DNA of 54,515 nt from Corynebacterium sp. ACRQK (GCF_022345965.1 NZ_JAKRMU010000010.1:1-54515); one strand, 5' to 3'; shown: positions 19,763 to 30,653, numbered from the stretch's first letter. Notes: generated by a model not told the origin, from the letters alone. Numbers and translations: made by a program.

Positions 19763-19772
19763 TATTAGAGTT

Positions 19773-20207
19773 ATGTACAACACAGTCGTGGTCGGAACCG
19801 ATGGGTCGGAATCTTCTTTTCTAGCAGTGCGACGCGCCGCGGGCGTAGCCGCCGCCATGGACGCGGAGCTCGTCCTGGCCAGCGCGTATGTGGGGGAGCA
19901 CGCGGATACCGCGACCAAGAAGACCACTGCGGTGGACGGGGAGATGTCCGCGGCTGAGGTGTTGGCGTCCGCACGAAAAGAGGCCGAAGGCGAAGGCGCC
20001 AAGAAGGTTCGCGCGGTGCTGAAGGAAGGCGACCCGGTGGAGGCGCTGATGAGCATCGTCAAGAGCGAAGAAGCGGACCTGCTGGTCGTCGGCAACCGTG
20101 GCATTAACTCGCTGACCGGGCGCCTGCTGGGCAGCGTGCCAGCCGATGCGGCGCGCCAGGCGGAGTGCGACGTGATGATCGTCCACACCGTCGGCACCAG
20201 GGATTAG
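19773..20207 (+). CDS. Universal stress protein (UspA family)
   Basis: A 144-residue single Usp domain. VVGTDGSESS at the N-terminus and VVGNRGINSLTGRLLGSV near the C-terminus match the ATP-binding form of the family (G-x2-G-x9-G-S). Such proteins accumulate in stress or starvation; the specific role is unknown. It begins 10 nt after uvrB, though a promoter of its own seems present. Confidence 0.92.
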   Translation: MYNTVVVGTDGSESSFLAVRRAAGVAAAMDAELVLASAYVGEHADTATKKTTAVDGEMSAAEVLASARKEAEGEGAKKVRAVLKEGDPVEALMSIVKSEEADLLVVGNRGINSLTGRLLGSVPADAARQAECDVMIVHTVGTRD

Positions 20208-20233
20208 CCCTTCTTGATCCGCGCTAGACCCGC

Positions 20234-22540
20234 TTAATCCCAGGGCAACGGGCGAGCATGCACAACCGTCAGGCCCTGGGTGGCGCGCGTCATGGCCACG
20301 TAGAGGTCGTTGAGCCCCTGGGGGGAGCTCTCCACAATGTCCGCCGGCTCGACTAGGATCACCTCGTCGAACTCCAGGCCCTTCGCGGCGGCGGTATCCA
20401 CAAGCACAACCTCCGCGCCCGCTTTTTCCGCCTCGGACTGCTCCGTCACAACGTGCTCTAGGCGCGCGGGGTCCACGGTAATCACACCGATCAGGCCGGA
20501 TTCACCCGTGAGCTCCCGGGCCTGCTCGACCGCGGCCTGAACCTTCGAACCGAGCTCGGCGCCGGTCGCCGCCTTGGCATACCGCACCCCGGTACCCGAT
20601 TCGCGCAGTGCCAGGGGAGAAGGCTGGGAGGGGTCGATCTCGTGCAACAGCGGCGCGGCAAGATCCGCAATGTCCTTCGGAGTGCGGTAGTTCACCGTCA
20701 GCTGGTGCAGCTGCCAGCGGTCGGCCACGAAGGGGGAGAGCGCCTCCGCCCAGCTATCCACCCCGCCGGGGTTGCCGGTCTGCGCCGGGTCGCCCACCAA
20801 CGTCATCCACTTGTTAGGCGAGCGGCGGAACACCATCCGCCAGGCCATCTCGCTGAGCTCTTGCGCCTCGTCGACGATCACGTGCCCGAATGCCCACCGG
20901 CTATCGGCTGCCGCACGTTCGGCGGTCGTGCGGTGGTCGCGGACTCGCTGGCGGGCGGCCAGCGTTTCGGCGTCAATAACGTCGTAGGCCATCAGCACCT
21001 CGGGAGCGAAGCCGTCGTCCAGGTCCTGGCTGGCCGAGCCGGTGAGGATGTCCAGCGCCTCCTGCGCCTCGGTGATCTTCTCCAGCCACTGCTCGCGCTC
21101 CTCAGCGGCGGTCTCCTCGTCGGAGACATAGCCCAGCATGTCGATCAGTTCGTCGATGAGTGGCGCGTCGGCGTCAGTCCATTCACCGCTGGGGTGGGCG
21201 GCCAGGCCGCGCCACGTGTCCTCGTCATAGTCGACGGCGATGGCTGCCGGGTCCGCGTATAGCCGCTCCAGCACCTGGGTGGGGTGCAGCTCGGGCCAGA
21301 ATTGCCCCAGTGCGTCCACGACCGTCGGATCCGCACCGAGTTCCTCGCGCAGGGTGGCGATATCGCCCTTGCCCAGCAGGTTTTCGCCTCCCAGCGGGTC
21401 GGCACCGATGCTTTCGCCCAGGGCCTCCGCCAGCGCATTTAGCCCGTGATCCAGGAAGGCCGTCCGCGCATGATTGTGCGGTTTGCGGGAGCGGCGCGCA
21501 CGAGTCCTGGCCGCCCGCACCATCTTCGGCGTGAGCTGCACGTTGAGCCCGTCGATGCTGATGTCGATGCTGTCTTCCGGCACGGTCTGGTACGTCTTGA
21601 TCGCATCGCCCAGGATCGTCAGCATCTCCGCCGAGCCCTTGACCTCGCGCGCCAGCAGGTTCGTCTCCGGTACGGTGTGCAGGTTCGGCAGCAGGGTGCC
21701 GGGGGTTGCCAGCACCACGCCAGTTTCGCCCAGCGAGGGCAGCACCTGCGAAATGTAGGAAAGGAAGCGGTCGTTAGGGCCGATGATCAGCACGCCCGTG
21801 TTATCGAGCTGCTCGCGCCACGTGTACAGCAGGTACGCCGCCCGGTGCAGCGCCACGGCAGTCTTGCCGGTTCCAGGCGCTCCCTGGACCACGGTCACGC
21901 CACGGTATGCTGCGCGGATGATCGCGTCCTGTTCCGCCGCGATCGTCTCTACGATGTCTTGCATGTACGCCGTGCGCGCCCTGTTGACGGCATCGAGTAG
22001 CGCTTCTTCTTTGGCGACGCCCCCTCGCCGCCCAGTACCTACCGCATCGGTTGGTCCTGCCGTGGTGGATAGCTGTTCGTCTGCCACGCTGCGCACCGTC
22101 CGACCACGGGTGGTGATGTGCCGCCGCGTGTGTACCCCGTCGGGGCGCAGGGTGGTGGCCAGGTAGAAGGGGCGGGCCAGGGGAGCACGCCAGTCCATCA
22201 GCAGGGTGCGCATCTCCTCGTCGTCATCATGCAGGCCGATGCGCCCGATGTATCGGCGATCCAGGTGTTCGTTTCCGGGGACGGGGTTCTCCGCCTCCGC
22301 ATCCTCCACGTCGATGCGCCCGAACATTAGGCCAACCTCCGCAGCAGAGTAGGAATCCAGGCGTTGAGCAATGTCGCGTGCCTCGCGGTCGCGCACCATC
22401 AAACCCTGTGGGTCGTCGATATCGGCCTCCAGGCGGACAGCCTTGAGCCGCTGTTCCAGCCTCTCGCAGGCTTGGTCTACCCGTTCTAGGAGGTCGTCGA
22501 GGTAGCGCTGCTCGGCAGCGATGTCGTCGGTGGGCGACAA
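20234..22540 (-). CDS. HelD/HelR-like RNA polymerase-associated UvrD-type helicase
   Basis: A 768-residue SF1 helicase with the HelD layout. An N-terminal antiparallel coiled coil (residues about 5-70) precedes Walker A GAPGTGKT at 220-227 and VALHRAAYLL. A long insertion follows, then the DEAQELSEMAWRM Walker B motif, GDPAQTG, the VNYRTP motif and AAAKGLEFDEV. In actinobacteria such proteins bind RNA polymerase, release stalled complexes and, as HelR, can displace rifamycins. Whether this copy confers rifamycin tolerance is not shown; no rifamycin-associated element was seen upstream. The start is TTG (22540). Confidence 0.88.
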   Translation of the reverse strand: MSPTDDIAAEQRYLDDLLERVDQACERLEQRLKAVRLEADIDDPQGLMVRDREARDIAQRLDSYSAAEVGLMFGRIDVEDAEAENPVPGNEHLDRRYIGRIGLHDDDEEMRTLLMDWRAPLARPFYLATTLRPDGVHTRRHITTRGRTVRSVADEQLSTTAGPTDAVGTGRRGGVAKEEALLDAVNRARTAYMQDIVETIAAEQDAIIRAAYRGVTVVQGAPGTGKTAVALHRAAYLLYTWREQLDNTGVLIIGPNDRFLSYISQVLPSLGETGVVLATPGTLLPNLHTVPETNLLAREVKGSAEMLTILGDAIKTYQTVPEDSIDISIDGLNVQLTPKMVRAARTRARRSRKPHNHARTAFLDHGLNALAEALGESIGADPLGGENLLGKGDIATLREELGADPTVVDALGQFWPELHPTQVLERLYADPAAIAVDYDEDTWRGLAAHPSGEWTDADAPLIDELIDMLGYVSDEETAAEEREQWLEKITEAQEALDILTGSASQDLDDGFAPEVLMAYDVIDAETLAARQRVRDHRTTAERAAADSRWAFGHVIVDEAQELSEMAWRMVFRRSPNKWMTLVGDPAQTGNPGGVDSWAEALSPFVADRWQLHQLTVNYRTPKDIADLAAPLLHEIDPSQPSPLALRESGTGVRYAKAATGAELGSKVQAAVEQARELTGESGLIGVITVDPARLEHVVTEQSEAEKAGAEVVLVDTAAAKGLEFDEVILVEPADIVESSPQGLNDLYVAMTRATQGLTVVHARPLPWD

Positions 22541-22616
22541 GGTGGGTGGGGGTTCCCTTCTGAGTAGTTGGCTTGTCGTGGGTTCTTCGGGATAGGGGTT
22601 TTAAGGATAGAGCCAA

Positions 22617-22650
22617 AGAGCCCCTGGTAGCCGAACTAACCAGGGGCTCT
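22617..22650 (-). terminator. Terminator of the DoxX-like gene
   Basis: A 12-bp perfect stem (AGAGCCCCTGGT / ACCAGGGGCTCT) with a 10-nt loop, followed on the minus strand by TTTGGCTC. It lies 15 nt after the stop of the DoxX-like gene and before helR. Confidence 0.75.
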
Positions 22651-22665
22651 TAGTGCTTTTAGCTC

Positions 22666-23517
22666 TTACTTGAAGCGCTTCTGCGCATTCTTCTGAGCCT
22701 TTCTTGCTCGCTTCTGCGCCTGCTTCTGTGCCTGCTGGGCGCGCTTGCGGGACTTCTTGGTGGCCTTCTGAACGTCCTTCTTCAGGTCTTCGGCGTCGAA
22801 GTCGTCCCAAGCGTCCTGCGCCTTGGCCGCAGCGGACTGTGCGTAGTCGGAAGCCTGGTCGCCGAACTCAGCCGCGCGCTCGCGCAGGTTCTCGGCTGCT
22901 TCCTTCCACTCGTCCTGGTGCTCGTCAACGTAGTCGGTAACCTTATCCTGCACCTGGTCGGCAACTTCCTTCGTCTTGGCGAAGAAGCCCTGTGCCTGGT
23001 CGGAAGCGTTGGCGGCGAAAGCCTTGGACTGGGTCTGCGCGTTCTCCAGCATCTTCTGCTGCTCAGTCTTGCCCGGCATAGCCTGCTGCGCACGCCACTT
23101 CAGGCCCGGCTTACCGGCGGTGTCTGCGGAGGTGATAACCAGACCACCCAGCAGAGCCAGGTCGGTCACCAGGCCGCGGATCTCCTCCTTGCGCTCCGCG
23201 CCATTGGACGCATTCCAGAATGCGTGGCGGGACAGCGCGGTCGGGATCTGTACGGCGGCCAGGGTAGCGGCGGCCAGGCGCGGAGCCTTGCCGGTGGCCA
23301 GCAGGGCGGAGGCAACGACCTTGGTGGTGCCGACCACGCGCACGGTGGTCTCTGCATCGTCGGGAATCAGGCCGGCCTTATCCTGCGGCAGCACGGAACG
23401 CAGAGTGCCGTTGATAGCCTTTGCGTCTTCTGCATATTCGTTGCTGTTCAGCAGCATCTGGGCTCCGTCAACGGCGAAAGCGGAAGCCAGCAGCGGGCGG
23501 GCAAGGGTACGGAACAT
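22666..23517 (-). CDS. DoxX-like membrane protein with a long basic helical tail
   Basis: A 283-residue protein. Residues 1-140 resemble the DoxX family: a MFRTLARPLLASAFAVDGAQ opening and three to four hydrophobic segments. Residues about 150-245 are a charged, Ala-rich amphipathic helix. The last 35-40 residues are almost only K, R, Q and A (KKSRKRAQQAQKQAQKRARK and following), like a histone H1 tail. DoxX-type proteins sit in the inner membrane; the basic tail could bind nucleic acid or acidic lipid, which is inference. TAGGAG stands 13 nt before the ATG. The gene has its own terminator. Confidence 0.8.
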   Translation of the reverse strand: MFRTLARPLLASAFAVDGAQMLLNSNEYAEDAKAINGTLRSVLPQDKAGLIPDDAETTVRVVGTTKVVASALLATGKAPRLAAATLAAVQIPTALSRHAFWNASNGAERKEEIRGLVTDLALLGGLVITSADTAGKPGLKWRAQQAMPGKTEQQKMLENAQTQSKAFAANASDQAQGFFAKTKEVADQVQDKVTDYVDEHQDEWKEAAENLRERAAEFGDQASDYAQSAAAKAQDAWDDFDAEDLKKDVQKATKKSRKRAQQAQKQAQKRARKAQKNAQKRFK

Positions 23518-23634
23518 TTGGGTCTACACACTCCTAAATTGTTGGTGGCACGACCCTTGACTGCGTTTAGTCGTGCTCGAACAATCTCCCAGGTTACCTG
23601 AATCAACCTCACCGGGAGTGGGGTCCGGGGCTAT

Positions 23635-24321
23635 CTACCAGCCTCGCGCGGCCCACTCATCGACCTTGCCCTTTTCCTCCCCAACGGACGTGGAATCGCC
23701 GTGACCAGGGTGGATTCGGGTTTCTTCGGGGAGGGTGAAGATCCTGTCGCGCACGTCGCCCAGGAGCTGCTCGAACTGCTCGGGGTTGTTTGTTTTTCCG
23801 ACGCCACCGGGGAAAACACTGTCACCCACCCACGCTCGTGGTACGCGCCCGTCGGCCAGATCCAGCACCGCCAGGCCGCCCGGGGTGTGGCCCCGTAGCT
23901 CGACTACCTGCAAGCCGAGCTCCGGCAGCTGTGCACCAGCCAGGTCCAGTGGTTCCCGGGAACCTTCGTCGTTTCCATACACTCGGTCCGGCGCCACGGG
24001 CAGCGCCTCGGCATCCAGGCGCGGCCCGTGGTGGCGGGCGCCTGTCGCCTTTAGGACGTCTGCCAGCGCGCGAGTGTGGTCTGCATGCTGGTGAGTAGTG
24101 AGCACATCGGTGATGCGCACACCCAACCGTTCGGCCAGGCCCAGCAGGTGTTCTGCATCGTCGGCGGCATCCACCAGCAGCGCCTCGCCGCCCCGGCACA
24201 GCAACCAACAATTGTTGTCCATAGAACCCACGGTCGTCACTGCGTACGTATGGGCGTCAGAATTAAGAACCTGCACGTCGCGCGGTGCGGAAAGATGGCT
24301 AAATTCAGTAACTTGCTGCAT
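23635..24321 (-). CDS. Metallo-beta-lactamase-fold hydrolase (glyoxalase II-like)
   Basis: A 228-residue protein with H77-Q-H79-A-D81-H82, the HxHxDH metal motif. ELRGHTPGG supplies the next ligand His, and WVGDSVFPGG the bridging Asp; HPGHGDST closes the site. The set fits a hydroxyacylglutathione-hydrolase-like enzyme; in mycothiol-using actinobacteria the substrate may be a mycothiol or other thioester. It is divergent from uvrA with a 74-bp gap. Confidence 0.88.
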   Translation of the reverse strand: MQQVTEFSHLSAPRDVQVLNSDAHTYAVTTVGSMDNNCWLLCRGGEALLVDAADDAEHLLGLAERLGVRITDVLTTHQHADHTRALADVLKATGARHHGPRLDAEALPVAPDRVYGNDEGSREPLDLAGAQLPELGLQVVELRGHTPGGLAVLDLADGRVPRAWVGDSVFPGGVGKTNNPEQFEQLLGDVRDRIFTLPEETRIHPGHGDSTSVGEEKGKVDEWAARGW

Positions 24322-24327
24322 GGCACC

Positions 24328-24333
24328 ACACTA
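24328..24333 (-). promoter_or_regulatory. -10 box TAGTGT, leaderless start of the MBL-fold gene
   Basis: On the minus strand TAGTGT ends 6 nt before the ATG at 24321, with no ribosome binding site. Confidence 0.4.
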
Positions 24334-24353
24334 GCGATGTCTCGGCGATGGCG

Positions 24354-24359
24354 TAGACT
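24354..24359 (+). promoter_or_regulatory. -10 box TAGACT of uvrA
   Basis: TAGACT lies 42 nt before the uvrA GTG; the transcript would have a leader of about 30 nt containing AAGGAG. The same hexamer is used upstream of uvrB. Confidence 0.4.
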
Positions 24360-24395
24360 AGCAGGGTTGATGCTTCAACAATTAAGGAGTAGATA

Positions 24396-27242
24396 GTGGC
24401 CGATCAGCTGATTGTCCGTGGAGCCAGCGAACACAACCTCAAGGGCGTGGATATCGACCTGCCGCGCGACAAGATGATCGTGTTTACGGGGCTGTCCGGC
24501 TCGGGCAAATCCTCCCTGGCCTTCGACACGATCTTCGCAGAAGGCCAGCGCAGATACGTCGAATCTTTGAGCTCCTATGCGCGCATGTTCCTCGGGCGCA
24601 TGGATAAGCCGGACGTGGAGCTGATCGAAGGGCTGTCCCCGGCGGTTTCCATCGACCAGAAGTCCACGAACCGCAACCCGCGCTCGACCGTCGGCACGGT
24701 AACCGAGATCTTCGACTACCTGCGCCTGCTGTACGCCCGCACCGGCATCCCGCACTGCCCGGAGTGTGGCGGCGTGATCCAGCGCCAGACCCCGCAGGAG
24801 ATCGTGGACCAAATCCTGGCGATGGAGCAGGGGCTGAAGTTTCAGGTGCTCGCGCCGGTCGTGCGCACTCGCAAGGGCGAGTTCGTGGACCTCTTCGAGG
24901 ACCTGGCCGCGCAGGGCTACTCCCGCGTGCAGGTCGACGGGGCGGTGTACCAGCTGTCCGATCCGCCGACACTGGAAAAGCAGGTCAAGCACGATATTGA
25001 TGTAGTGGTGGACCGCCTGCAGGTGAAGGAATCCCAGAAGCAGCGCCTGACCGATTCGATCGAGACCGCTCTGCAGCTGGCCGACGGGATTGTGGTCCTG
25101 GACTTCGTTGGACTGCCGGACGACGACCCGCACCGCACACGCCGCTTCTCCGAGAAGATGGCCTGCCCGAATGGCCACGCGATCCAGCTGGACGAGCTGG
25201 AGCCGCGCACGTTCTCCTTCAACTCGCCCTATGGTGCCTGCCCTGCCTGCGACGGCCTGGGCACGCGCCTGGAGGTCGACGAGAAGCTGGTGATCCCGGA
25301 CGAGGACGCAGCCGTGGTCGACGCGATAGCACCGTGGTCGTCTAGCCCGAACAGCAAGTACTTCACCAAGCTGGTGAATGCGTTGGGCGAGGCGATGGGA
25401 TTCGACCCGAAGTCCCCGTGGAAGGATCTGAAGGCCACCCACCGCAAGGCCATCCTGAACGGCCACAAGACGCAGATCAAGGTCAGCTACCGCAACCGCT
25501 ACGGCCGTTCGCGCACCTACAACGCACCCTTCGAGGGCGTGATGCCCTTCCTGAAGCGCAAGCTCGACCAAACCGATTCCGACTGGTCCAAGGAGCGCTA
25601 CCGCAGCTACATGCGTGAGGTCGCCTGCCCGACGTGCGACGGTACGCGCCTGAAGCCGGAAGTATTGGCCGTAACTATTGCCTCCGGCGAACAGGAACTG
25701 TCCATCGCCGAGGTCTCTGATCTTTCTATTGCGGACGCCAGCAGCTTCCTCGACAACCTTTCTCTAAGCAAGCGCGAGGAGATGATCGCCGGGGCGGTAC
25801 TGCGGGAAATCCAGGCGCGCCTGAAGTTCCTGCTGGACGTTGGCCTGAACTACCTGTCGATGTCCCGCTCCGCGGGCACGCTATCCGGCGGTGAGGCTCA
25901 GCGCATCCGCCTGGCCACGCAAATTGGTTCCGGCCTGGCGGGCGTGCTGTACGTGCTGGATGAGCCGTCGATCGGTCTGCACCAGCGAGATAATGAGCGG
26001 CTGATCCGCACCCTGCAGCACCTGCGCGACCTGGGTAACACCCTGATCGTGGTGGAGCACGACGAAGACACGATCCGCACGGCCGACTGGCTGGTGGATA
26101 TTGGCCCGCGTGCCGGCGAGTACGGCGGCGAGATCGTCTACCAGGGCGAGCCCAAGGGGATCCTCGACGCAGAAGACTCCCTGACCGGCCAGTACCTGTC
26201 CGGTGAAAGGGTGCTGGCTGTGCCGGAGAAGCGCCGCCCGATCGATAAGGACAGGGTGCTGACGGTACACGGCGCCCAGGAAAACAACCTGCAGAAGGTG
26301 GACGTCACCCTGCCGTTGGGTGTGCTGACGCTGATTACCGGTGTGTCGGGCTCCGGTAAATCCTCCCTGATCAACGGTATTGTGGCGAAGTCCCTGAGCA
26401 ACACCTTGAACAAGGCGCGCCAGGTGCCGGGCCACCACAAGAAAATCACGGGTACGGAGCACTTGGACAAGCTGGTGCAGGTGGATCAGAGCCCGATTGG
26501 CCGCACCCCCCGATCTAACCCGGCTACGTATACGGGCGTGTTCGACAAGATCCGCAAGCTGTTCGCCGAGACGACGGAGGCGAAAGTACGCGGCTACACC
26601 GCGGGTCGGTTCTCGTTCAACGTCAAGGGCGGGCGCTGCGAGGCCTGCCACGGCGACGGCACTCTGAAGATCGAGATGAACTTCCTACCCGACGTGTACG
26701 TACCTTGTGAGGTCTGCGAGGGCGCCCGCTACAACCGCGAGACGCTGGAGGTTCACTACAAGGGCAAGTCCATCGCCGAGGTGCTGGACATGCCGATTTC
26801 CGAGGCAGCGGAGTTCTTCGAACCCGTCACGTCGATTTCCCGCTACCTGAACACCCTGGTGGATGTGGGCCTGGGGTACGTCCGCCTGGGGCAGGCAGCC
26901 ACCACCTTGTCCGGCGGTGAGGCGCAGCGCGTGAAGCTGGCCGCCGAGCTGCAGAAACGTTCCAATGGTCGGACGGTGTACATCCTTGACGAGCCGACCA
27001 CCGGCCTGCACTTCGAGGACATTCGCAAGCTGATGCTGGTGATCCAGGGGCTCGTGGACAAGGGCAATAGCGTGTTCATTATTGAGCACAACCTGGATGT
27101 CATTAAGGCTGCCGACTGGATTGTGGACATGGGGCCGGAGGGCGGTTCGGGCGGCGGCACCGTTGTTGCCGAGGGCACCCCGGAGCAAGTTGCGGAGGTG
27201 GAGGCCTCCCACACTGGCCGCTACCTGCGATCCATGCTCTGA
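24396..27242 (+). CDS. uvrA: Excinuclease ABC subunit A
   Basis: A 948-residue protein with two ABC ATPase halves. Walker A GLSGSGKS is at residues 32-39 and the second, GVSGSGKS, near 650. ABC signature motifs are LSGGEAQR in both halves. Zinc modules are CPECGG, CPACDG and CEACHGDG with CEVCEG. UvrA scans DNA for damage and loads UvrB. The start is GTG with AAGGAG 6 nt upstream. Its 3' end overlaps the convergent DUF2339 gene by 22 bp. Confidence 0.98.
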   Translation: MADQLIVRGASEHNLKGVDIDLPRDKMIVFTGLSGSGKSSLAFDTIFAEGQRRYVESLSSYARMFLGRMDKPDVELIEGLSPAVSIDQKSTNRNPRSTVGTVTEIFDYLRLLYARTGIPHCPECGGVIQRQTPQEIVDQILAMEQGLKFQVLAPVVRTRKGEFVDLFEDLAAQGYSRVQVDGAVYQLSDPPTLEKQVKHDIDVVVDRLQVKESQKQRLTDSIETALQLADGIVVLDFVGLPDDDPHRTRRFSEKMACPNGHAIQLDELEPRTFSFNSPYGACPACDGLGTRLEVDEKLVIPDEDAAVVDAIAPWSSSPNSKYFTKLVNALGEAMGFDPKSPWKDLKATHRKAILNGHKTQIKVSYRNRYGRSRTYNAPFEGVMPFLKRKLDQTDSDWSKERYRSYMREVACPTCDGTRLKPEVLAVTIASGEQELSIAEVSDLSIADASSFLDNLSLSKREEMIAGAVLREIQARLKFLLDVGLNYLSMSRSAGTLSGGEAQRIRLATQIGSGLAGVLYVLDEPSIGLHQRDNERLIRTLQHLRDLGNTLIVVEHDEDTIRTADWLVDIGPRAGEYGGEIVYQGEPKGILDAEDSLTGQYLSGERVLAVPEKRRPIDKDRVLTVHGAQENNLQKVDVTLPLGVLTLITGVSGSGKSSLINGIVAKSLSNTLNKARQVPGHHKKITGTEHLDKLVQVDQSPIGRTPRSNPATYTGVFDKIRKLFAETTEAKVRGYTAGRFSFNVKGGRCEACHGDGTLKIEMNFLPDVYVPCEVCEGARYNRETLEVHYKGKSIAEVLDMPISEAAEFFEPVTSISRYLNTLVDVGLGYVRLGQAATTLSGGEAQRVKLAAELQKRSNGRTVYILDEPTTGLHFEDIRKLMLVIQGLVDKGNSVFIIEHNLDVIKAADWIVDMGPEGGSGGGTVVAEGTPEQVAEVEASHTGRYLRSML

Positions 27243-29524
27243 TCTTGAATCCGGGGCTGCTGCGGCTGCTGCAGGGGCGGCTGTGGGGGAGTCTTGTTGG
27301 GCTTCTCGCGGGTAATGGCGGCAACCAGCAGCACCATGCCGCAGATGAGGAACGCCAGAGCCTGCACAAGGCCACCGAGGACGGACAGGTCGTAGAAGAC
27401 AAGCTTGGCGGTGGCAATGATCGCCAGCATCAGGCCGGGCTTCGAGTTGTTGCGGTATAGCAGGTACACGGCGCCCAACATCCAGCTGACGGAGATCAGC
27501 ACGTGCGCCACCATGAATGACAGCTTCGTGGTGGAGATAGCCATAGCGACGGCGGGGATTGCGGAGGAAGCAAGCACAAGCGTGATTACGCCGATGACCA
27601 ACATCGTCACTTCCGAGTTGGACTGCTTGCCCGGAATCTCGCGTCCAGCGATTCCCCGCAGGCCGGTCTTGAGGAGGTATTGGTGGCGATACAGAAGCGC
27701 TACCGCTAGCGCGAGGCTGACTACCAGTACTATCGCCGAGTCCGGGACACGCATGCTATCTGCTCCAACCCAGCTGCGCGGTGCGTGGGTGAACACCGCT
27801 AGGAAAGAGCACATCAGAGAGATCCATGCGACATTCTTAGGCATGCGCGGCAGTCCCCATACAACGGCTGCGGTGTAAAGCAGCAGACCCACAGCGACGA
27901 TGATGCTCCCATAGCCAAACACCGAGGCTTCAGCGGGGGTATGCCGTAGCTCAGAATCCAACGCGTACCACTGGAAGAAGCGGATGATGAAGACAATGGG
28001 GAGAGTGCCGGCGGAGATTATAAAAGCGAACGCATTGGCCAGCTGTGGTGGAAGCGGTTCTGTTCCTGGAATCTGGAGGTCCGCTTGGAAGATGCCGCCG
28101 TTGATGCGAGCGATGATGTATGCGCACGCAGTTACTAGGGAGATAAAGGCGACAGCCGCCCAGGAATTGCTGGACAACAGGCACACCGACGGAATGATCA
28201 CCACGGCAACTACGCCGCTGAGGTGAAGCTGGCGGGATGCAAACGGTGGGACGAAGCTGATGATCGTCACGAGCGCGAAGCCCACTACGCCGAGCAGGAA
28301 CGTCGTAAGTATGAAGGGTGCACTCAGCAGCATCGCGCAGATGTAAGTAATGGTCGCTGTGGTCTGAAGTTTGAACCACGGGCGACCCCAGCGGGCTGCG
28401 AAGCCGCAGATAGCGGCAGCGATCAGGCTGCCGGCGAAGTATCCATTGTGGATTTCGCGTTGTACTTCCTGGTCGGCGGGGAACATGGAGAGGAAGTTCG
28501 CTGCCGCCGGCAGGATGAATAGAGGCGCGAAGGCGGTGACGACCACCGCGAGGACTTCCTTCTTCCAGGCATATGCCAGAGCCAATGCGCCCGCACATAT
28601 GACTACCGTCAGCACGCTACCGAGCGCCTCACCGAACCATCCCAGGTTGAACACCGCGACCCAGAGGTCCGCCAAACCGCCCAGTGTGGCAACTATCAAT
28701 AGCGCCGACGAGCTCACTCCGTCTGGTTGCTTCTTGTGCACGATCGTCGACGTCACGGCCAAACCGCCACAGATCACCGCAGCGAGAATCACCGCTCCCT
28801 CCGGAGTGAGGATCCCGGAAGCGTAGGCCAGTAGAGCCAGGAAGGTGAGGCCGACAACCGTGATGGAGCCGCCGATGATCGCCAGCAAGCGAGTAACCAG
28901 ATCTTCCTTTTCCCACCACTGTTGCAGCTTGTTTGGCTCCTTTGGCTCCTGCTGCTTCGCTGCTGGTTGGGGCTGTGGCTGAGGGGCAGCTGGTCGCGGA
29001 GCCTGAGGTCGCGATGCCTGCGGGCGGGGTGCCTGAGGTCGCGATGCCTGCGGGCGCGCTGGCGCTTGCCGCTGCGGCGGAGCGGGCTCCTGGCGTGGCG
29101 ATTGCGCAGAGGGTGCCGGGTGGTGCTGCGTCTGTTGTGGCTGTTGCTGACGCTGAGCCGGCGTAGGTTTAGGTTGTGCGGGCTGAGGCTGCGCTGGTTG
29201 AGGTTGTGCGGGCTGAGGCTTGGGCGCTTGAGTTCGCTCCATCTTGCGTTCAGCTGGCGCAGGCGAGTGCTTCTGTGGAGCCTGAGCCCGCGGGACCTGT
29301 AAGTCCGGTTTGGGGCGCGGGGGAGGTGAAGCTGGGGGCGTCACTAAGGAAGAAGAAGTAGCAGCGACTCGTTGCGCCTGTGAGAGCCTTTGCTGATTAA
29401 TGGCGACCTCCCGCAGAATGCCGAACATCTGCGTTTGCGCCTGTACCTGCGAGCGGGCAAGGTCATCGATGCGCTTGATGAGATCGTTGGTGGGCTGTGC
29501 GGATCCGTTAGAAGAGTTATTCAT
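27221..29524 (-). CDS. DUF2339 multi-spanning membrane protein with Pro/Gln-rich N-terminal region
   Basis: A 767-residue protein. Residues 1-60 are helical and polar; 60-200 are a Pro/Gln/Ala-rich low-complexity stretch with decapeptide repeats ([10 protein letters not shown] type and PAQPQ units). From residue 210 there are some 15 or more membrane segments, the DUF2339 layout. Function is unknown; family members are sometimes compared with polytopic envelope proteins. The tail overlaps the uvrA 3' end by 22 bp, so any terminator lies inside a coding region. TAAACT lies 8 nt before the ATG, so the mRNA may be nearly leaderless. Confidence 0.85.
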   Translation of the reverse strand: MNNSSNGSAQPTNDLIKRIDDLARSQVQAQTQMFGILREVAINQQRLSQAQRVAATSSSLVTPPASPPPRPKPDLQVPRAQAPQKHSPAPAERKMERTQAPKPQPAQPQPAQPQPAQPKPTPAQRQQQPQQTQHHPAPSAQSPRQEPAPPQRQAPARPQASRPQAPRPQASRPQAPRPAAPQPQPQPAAKQQEPKEPNKLQQWWEKEDLVTRLLAIIGGSITVVGLTFLALLAYASGILTPEGAVILAAVICGGLAVTSTIVHKKQPDGVSSSALLIVATLGGLADLWVAVFNLGWFGEALGSVLTVVICAGALALAYAWKKEVLAVVVTAFAPLFILPAAANFLSMFPADQEVQREIHNGYFAGSLIAAAICGFAARWGRPWFKLQTTATITYICAMLLSAPFILTTFLLGVVGFALVTIISFVPPFASRQLHLSGVVAVVIIPSVCLLSSNSWAAVAFISLVTACAYIIARINGGIFQADLQIPGTEPLPPQLANAFAFIISAGTLPIVFIIRFFQWYALDSELRHTPAEASVFGYGSIIVAVGLLLYTAAVVWGLPRMPKNVAWISLMCSFLAVFTHAPRSWVGADSMRVPDSAIVLVVSLALAVALLYRHQYLLKTGLRGIAGREIPGKQSNSEVTMLVIGVITLVLASSAIPAVAMAISTTKLSFMVAHVLISVSWMLGAVYLLYRNNSKPGLMLAIIATAKLVFYDLSVLGGLVQALAFLICGMVLLVAAITREKPNKTPPQPPLQQPQQPRIQDQSMDRR
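29001..29056. repeat. 30-bp tandem duplication inside the DUF2339 gene
   Basis: Two copies of a unit starting GCCTGAGGTCGCGATGCCTG at 29001 and 29031, identical for 26 bp. They encode the [10 protein letters not shown] decapeptide repeats on the minus strand. Copy-number variation between strains is likely. Confidence 0.85.
29171..29220. repeat. Second 30-bp-period repeat inside the DUF2339 gene
   Basis: AGGTTGTGCGGGCTGAGGCT occurs at 29171-29190 and 29201-29220 with the same 30-bp period, encoding [14 protein letters not shown] repeats on the minus strand. Confidence 0.85.
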
Positions 29525-29572
29525 GGCTCAAAAGTTTATTCTCGTTTGGCGCGCCAAGGCGCAGTATCGGTT

Positions 29573-29601
29573 TTGGTAAATGCTCGGACTATTGTTATAC
29601 T
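29573..29601 (+). promoter_or_regulatory. Promoter of infC-rpmI-rplT
   Basis: TTGGTA (29573-29578) and TATACT (29596-29601) with a 17-nt spacer. Transcription would begin near 29608. It lies just upstream of the divergent DUF2339 start. Confidence 0.6.
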
Positions 29602-29607
29602 TCCAAG

Positions 29608-29904
29608 CACTACCGTCTCGTTCCGTGGGTTTGATTCCCTATTCGTCTTGAATTCGTCTCAAACCAACGGAAGCGGGCTGCAAGTGGAGATTCCTTCTCC
29701 CACCTAGAGACCGCCTATAGAGGTTGGGCTCGGGTCGTAGCCACAGGCACGGATGGGTTCAGGAGAATCCAGAAGTGGAATGCGTGATGCAGGGCAGTTG
29801 TTCCCGCCGGCGCAAAGTGGCTGTGATTGTGGGGGAACACAGGGGATCTTCAGTACAGCAGGGGTCGGTAAGACATTAACCAAAACTGCTACTGAGGAGT
29901 TCAC
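29608..29904 (+). promoter_or_regulatory. Long untranslated leader of infC
   Basis: About 297 nt without a convincing gene separate the promoter from the infC start. It contains possible stems (for example TGTTCCC at 29799-29805 with GGGAACA at 29833-29839, and GTTTGA/TCAAAC near 29630-29670). Leaders of IF3-L35-L20 operons are known control sites for L20 feedback in several phyla; whether this one folds that way is inference. Short ATG frames in it run into infC out of frame and look spurious. Confidence 0.45.
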
Positions 29905-30426
<522 letters not shown>

Positions 30427-30458
30427 TAACAGAACTAGTTGTTAGAGGTTTTTCACCA

Positions 30459-30653
30459 ATGAAGCAGAAGACTCACAAGGGTGCCGCAAAGCGCATCAAG
30501 ATCTCCGGTTCCGGCAAGCTGCGTCGCGAGCAGGCTAACCGCCGCCACCTGCTGGAGGGCAAGCCCTCCAAGCGCACCCGTCGCCTGAAGGGCACCGAGG
30601 ACGTCGCTCCGGCCGACGTCAAGCGCATGAAGCGTCTGCTGGGCAAGGCATAA
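30459..30653 (+). CDS. rpmI: 50S ribosomal protein L35
   Basis: A 64-residue, strongly basic protein with the L35 opening [20 protein letters not shown] and [13 protein letters not shown]. It lies 32 nt after infC and is followed by rplT, the usual IF3-L35-L20 order. Confidence 0.97.
   Translation: MKQKTHKGAAKRIKISGSGKLRREQANRRHLLEGKPSKRTRRLKGTEDVAPADVKRMKRLLGKA

Noticed and set aside
22541..22616. Search for a rifamycin-associated element upstream of the HelR-like gene
   Set aside because: No inverted repeat of the GGGGCTTGCAAGCCCC type is present.
24375..25571. 398-codon open frame opposite the start of uvrA
   Set aside because: A shadow of uvrA with no recognisable motif.
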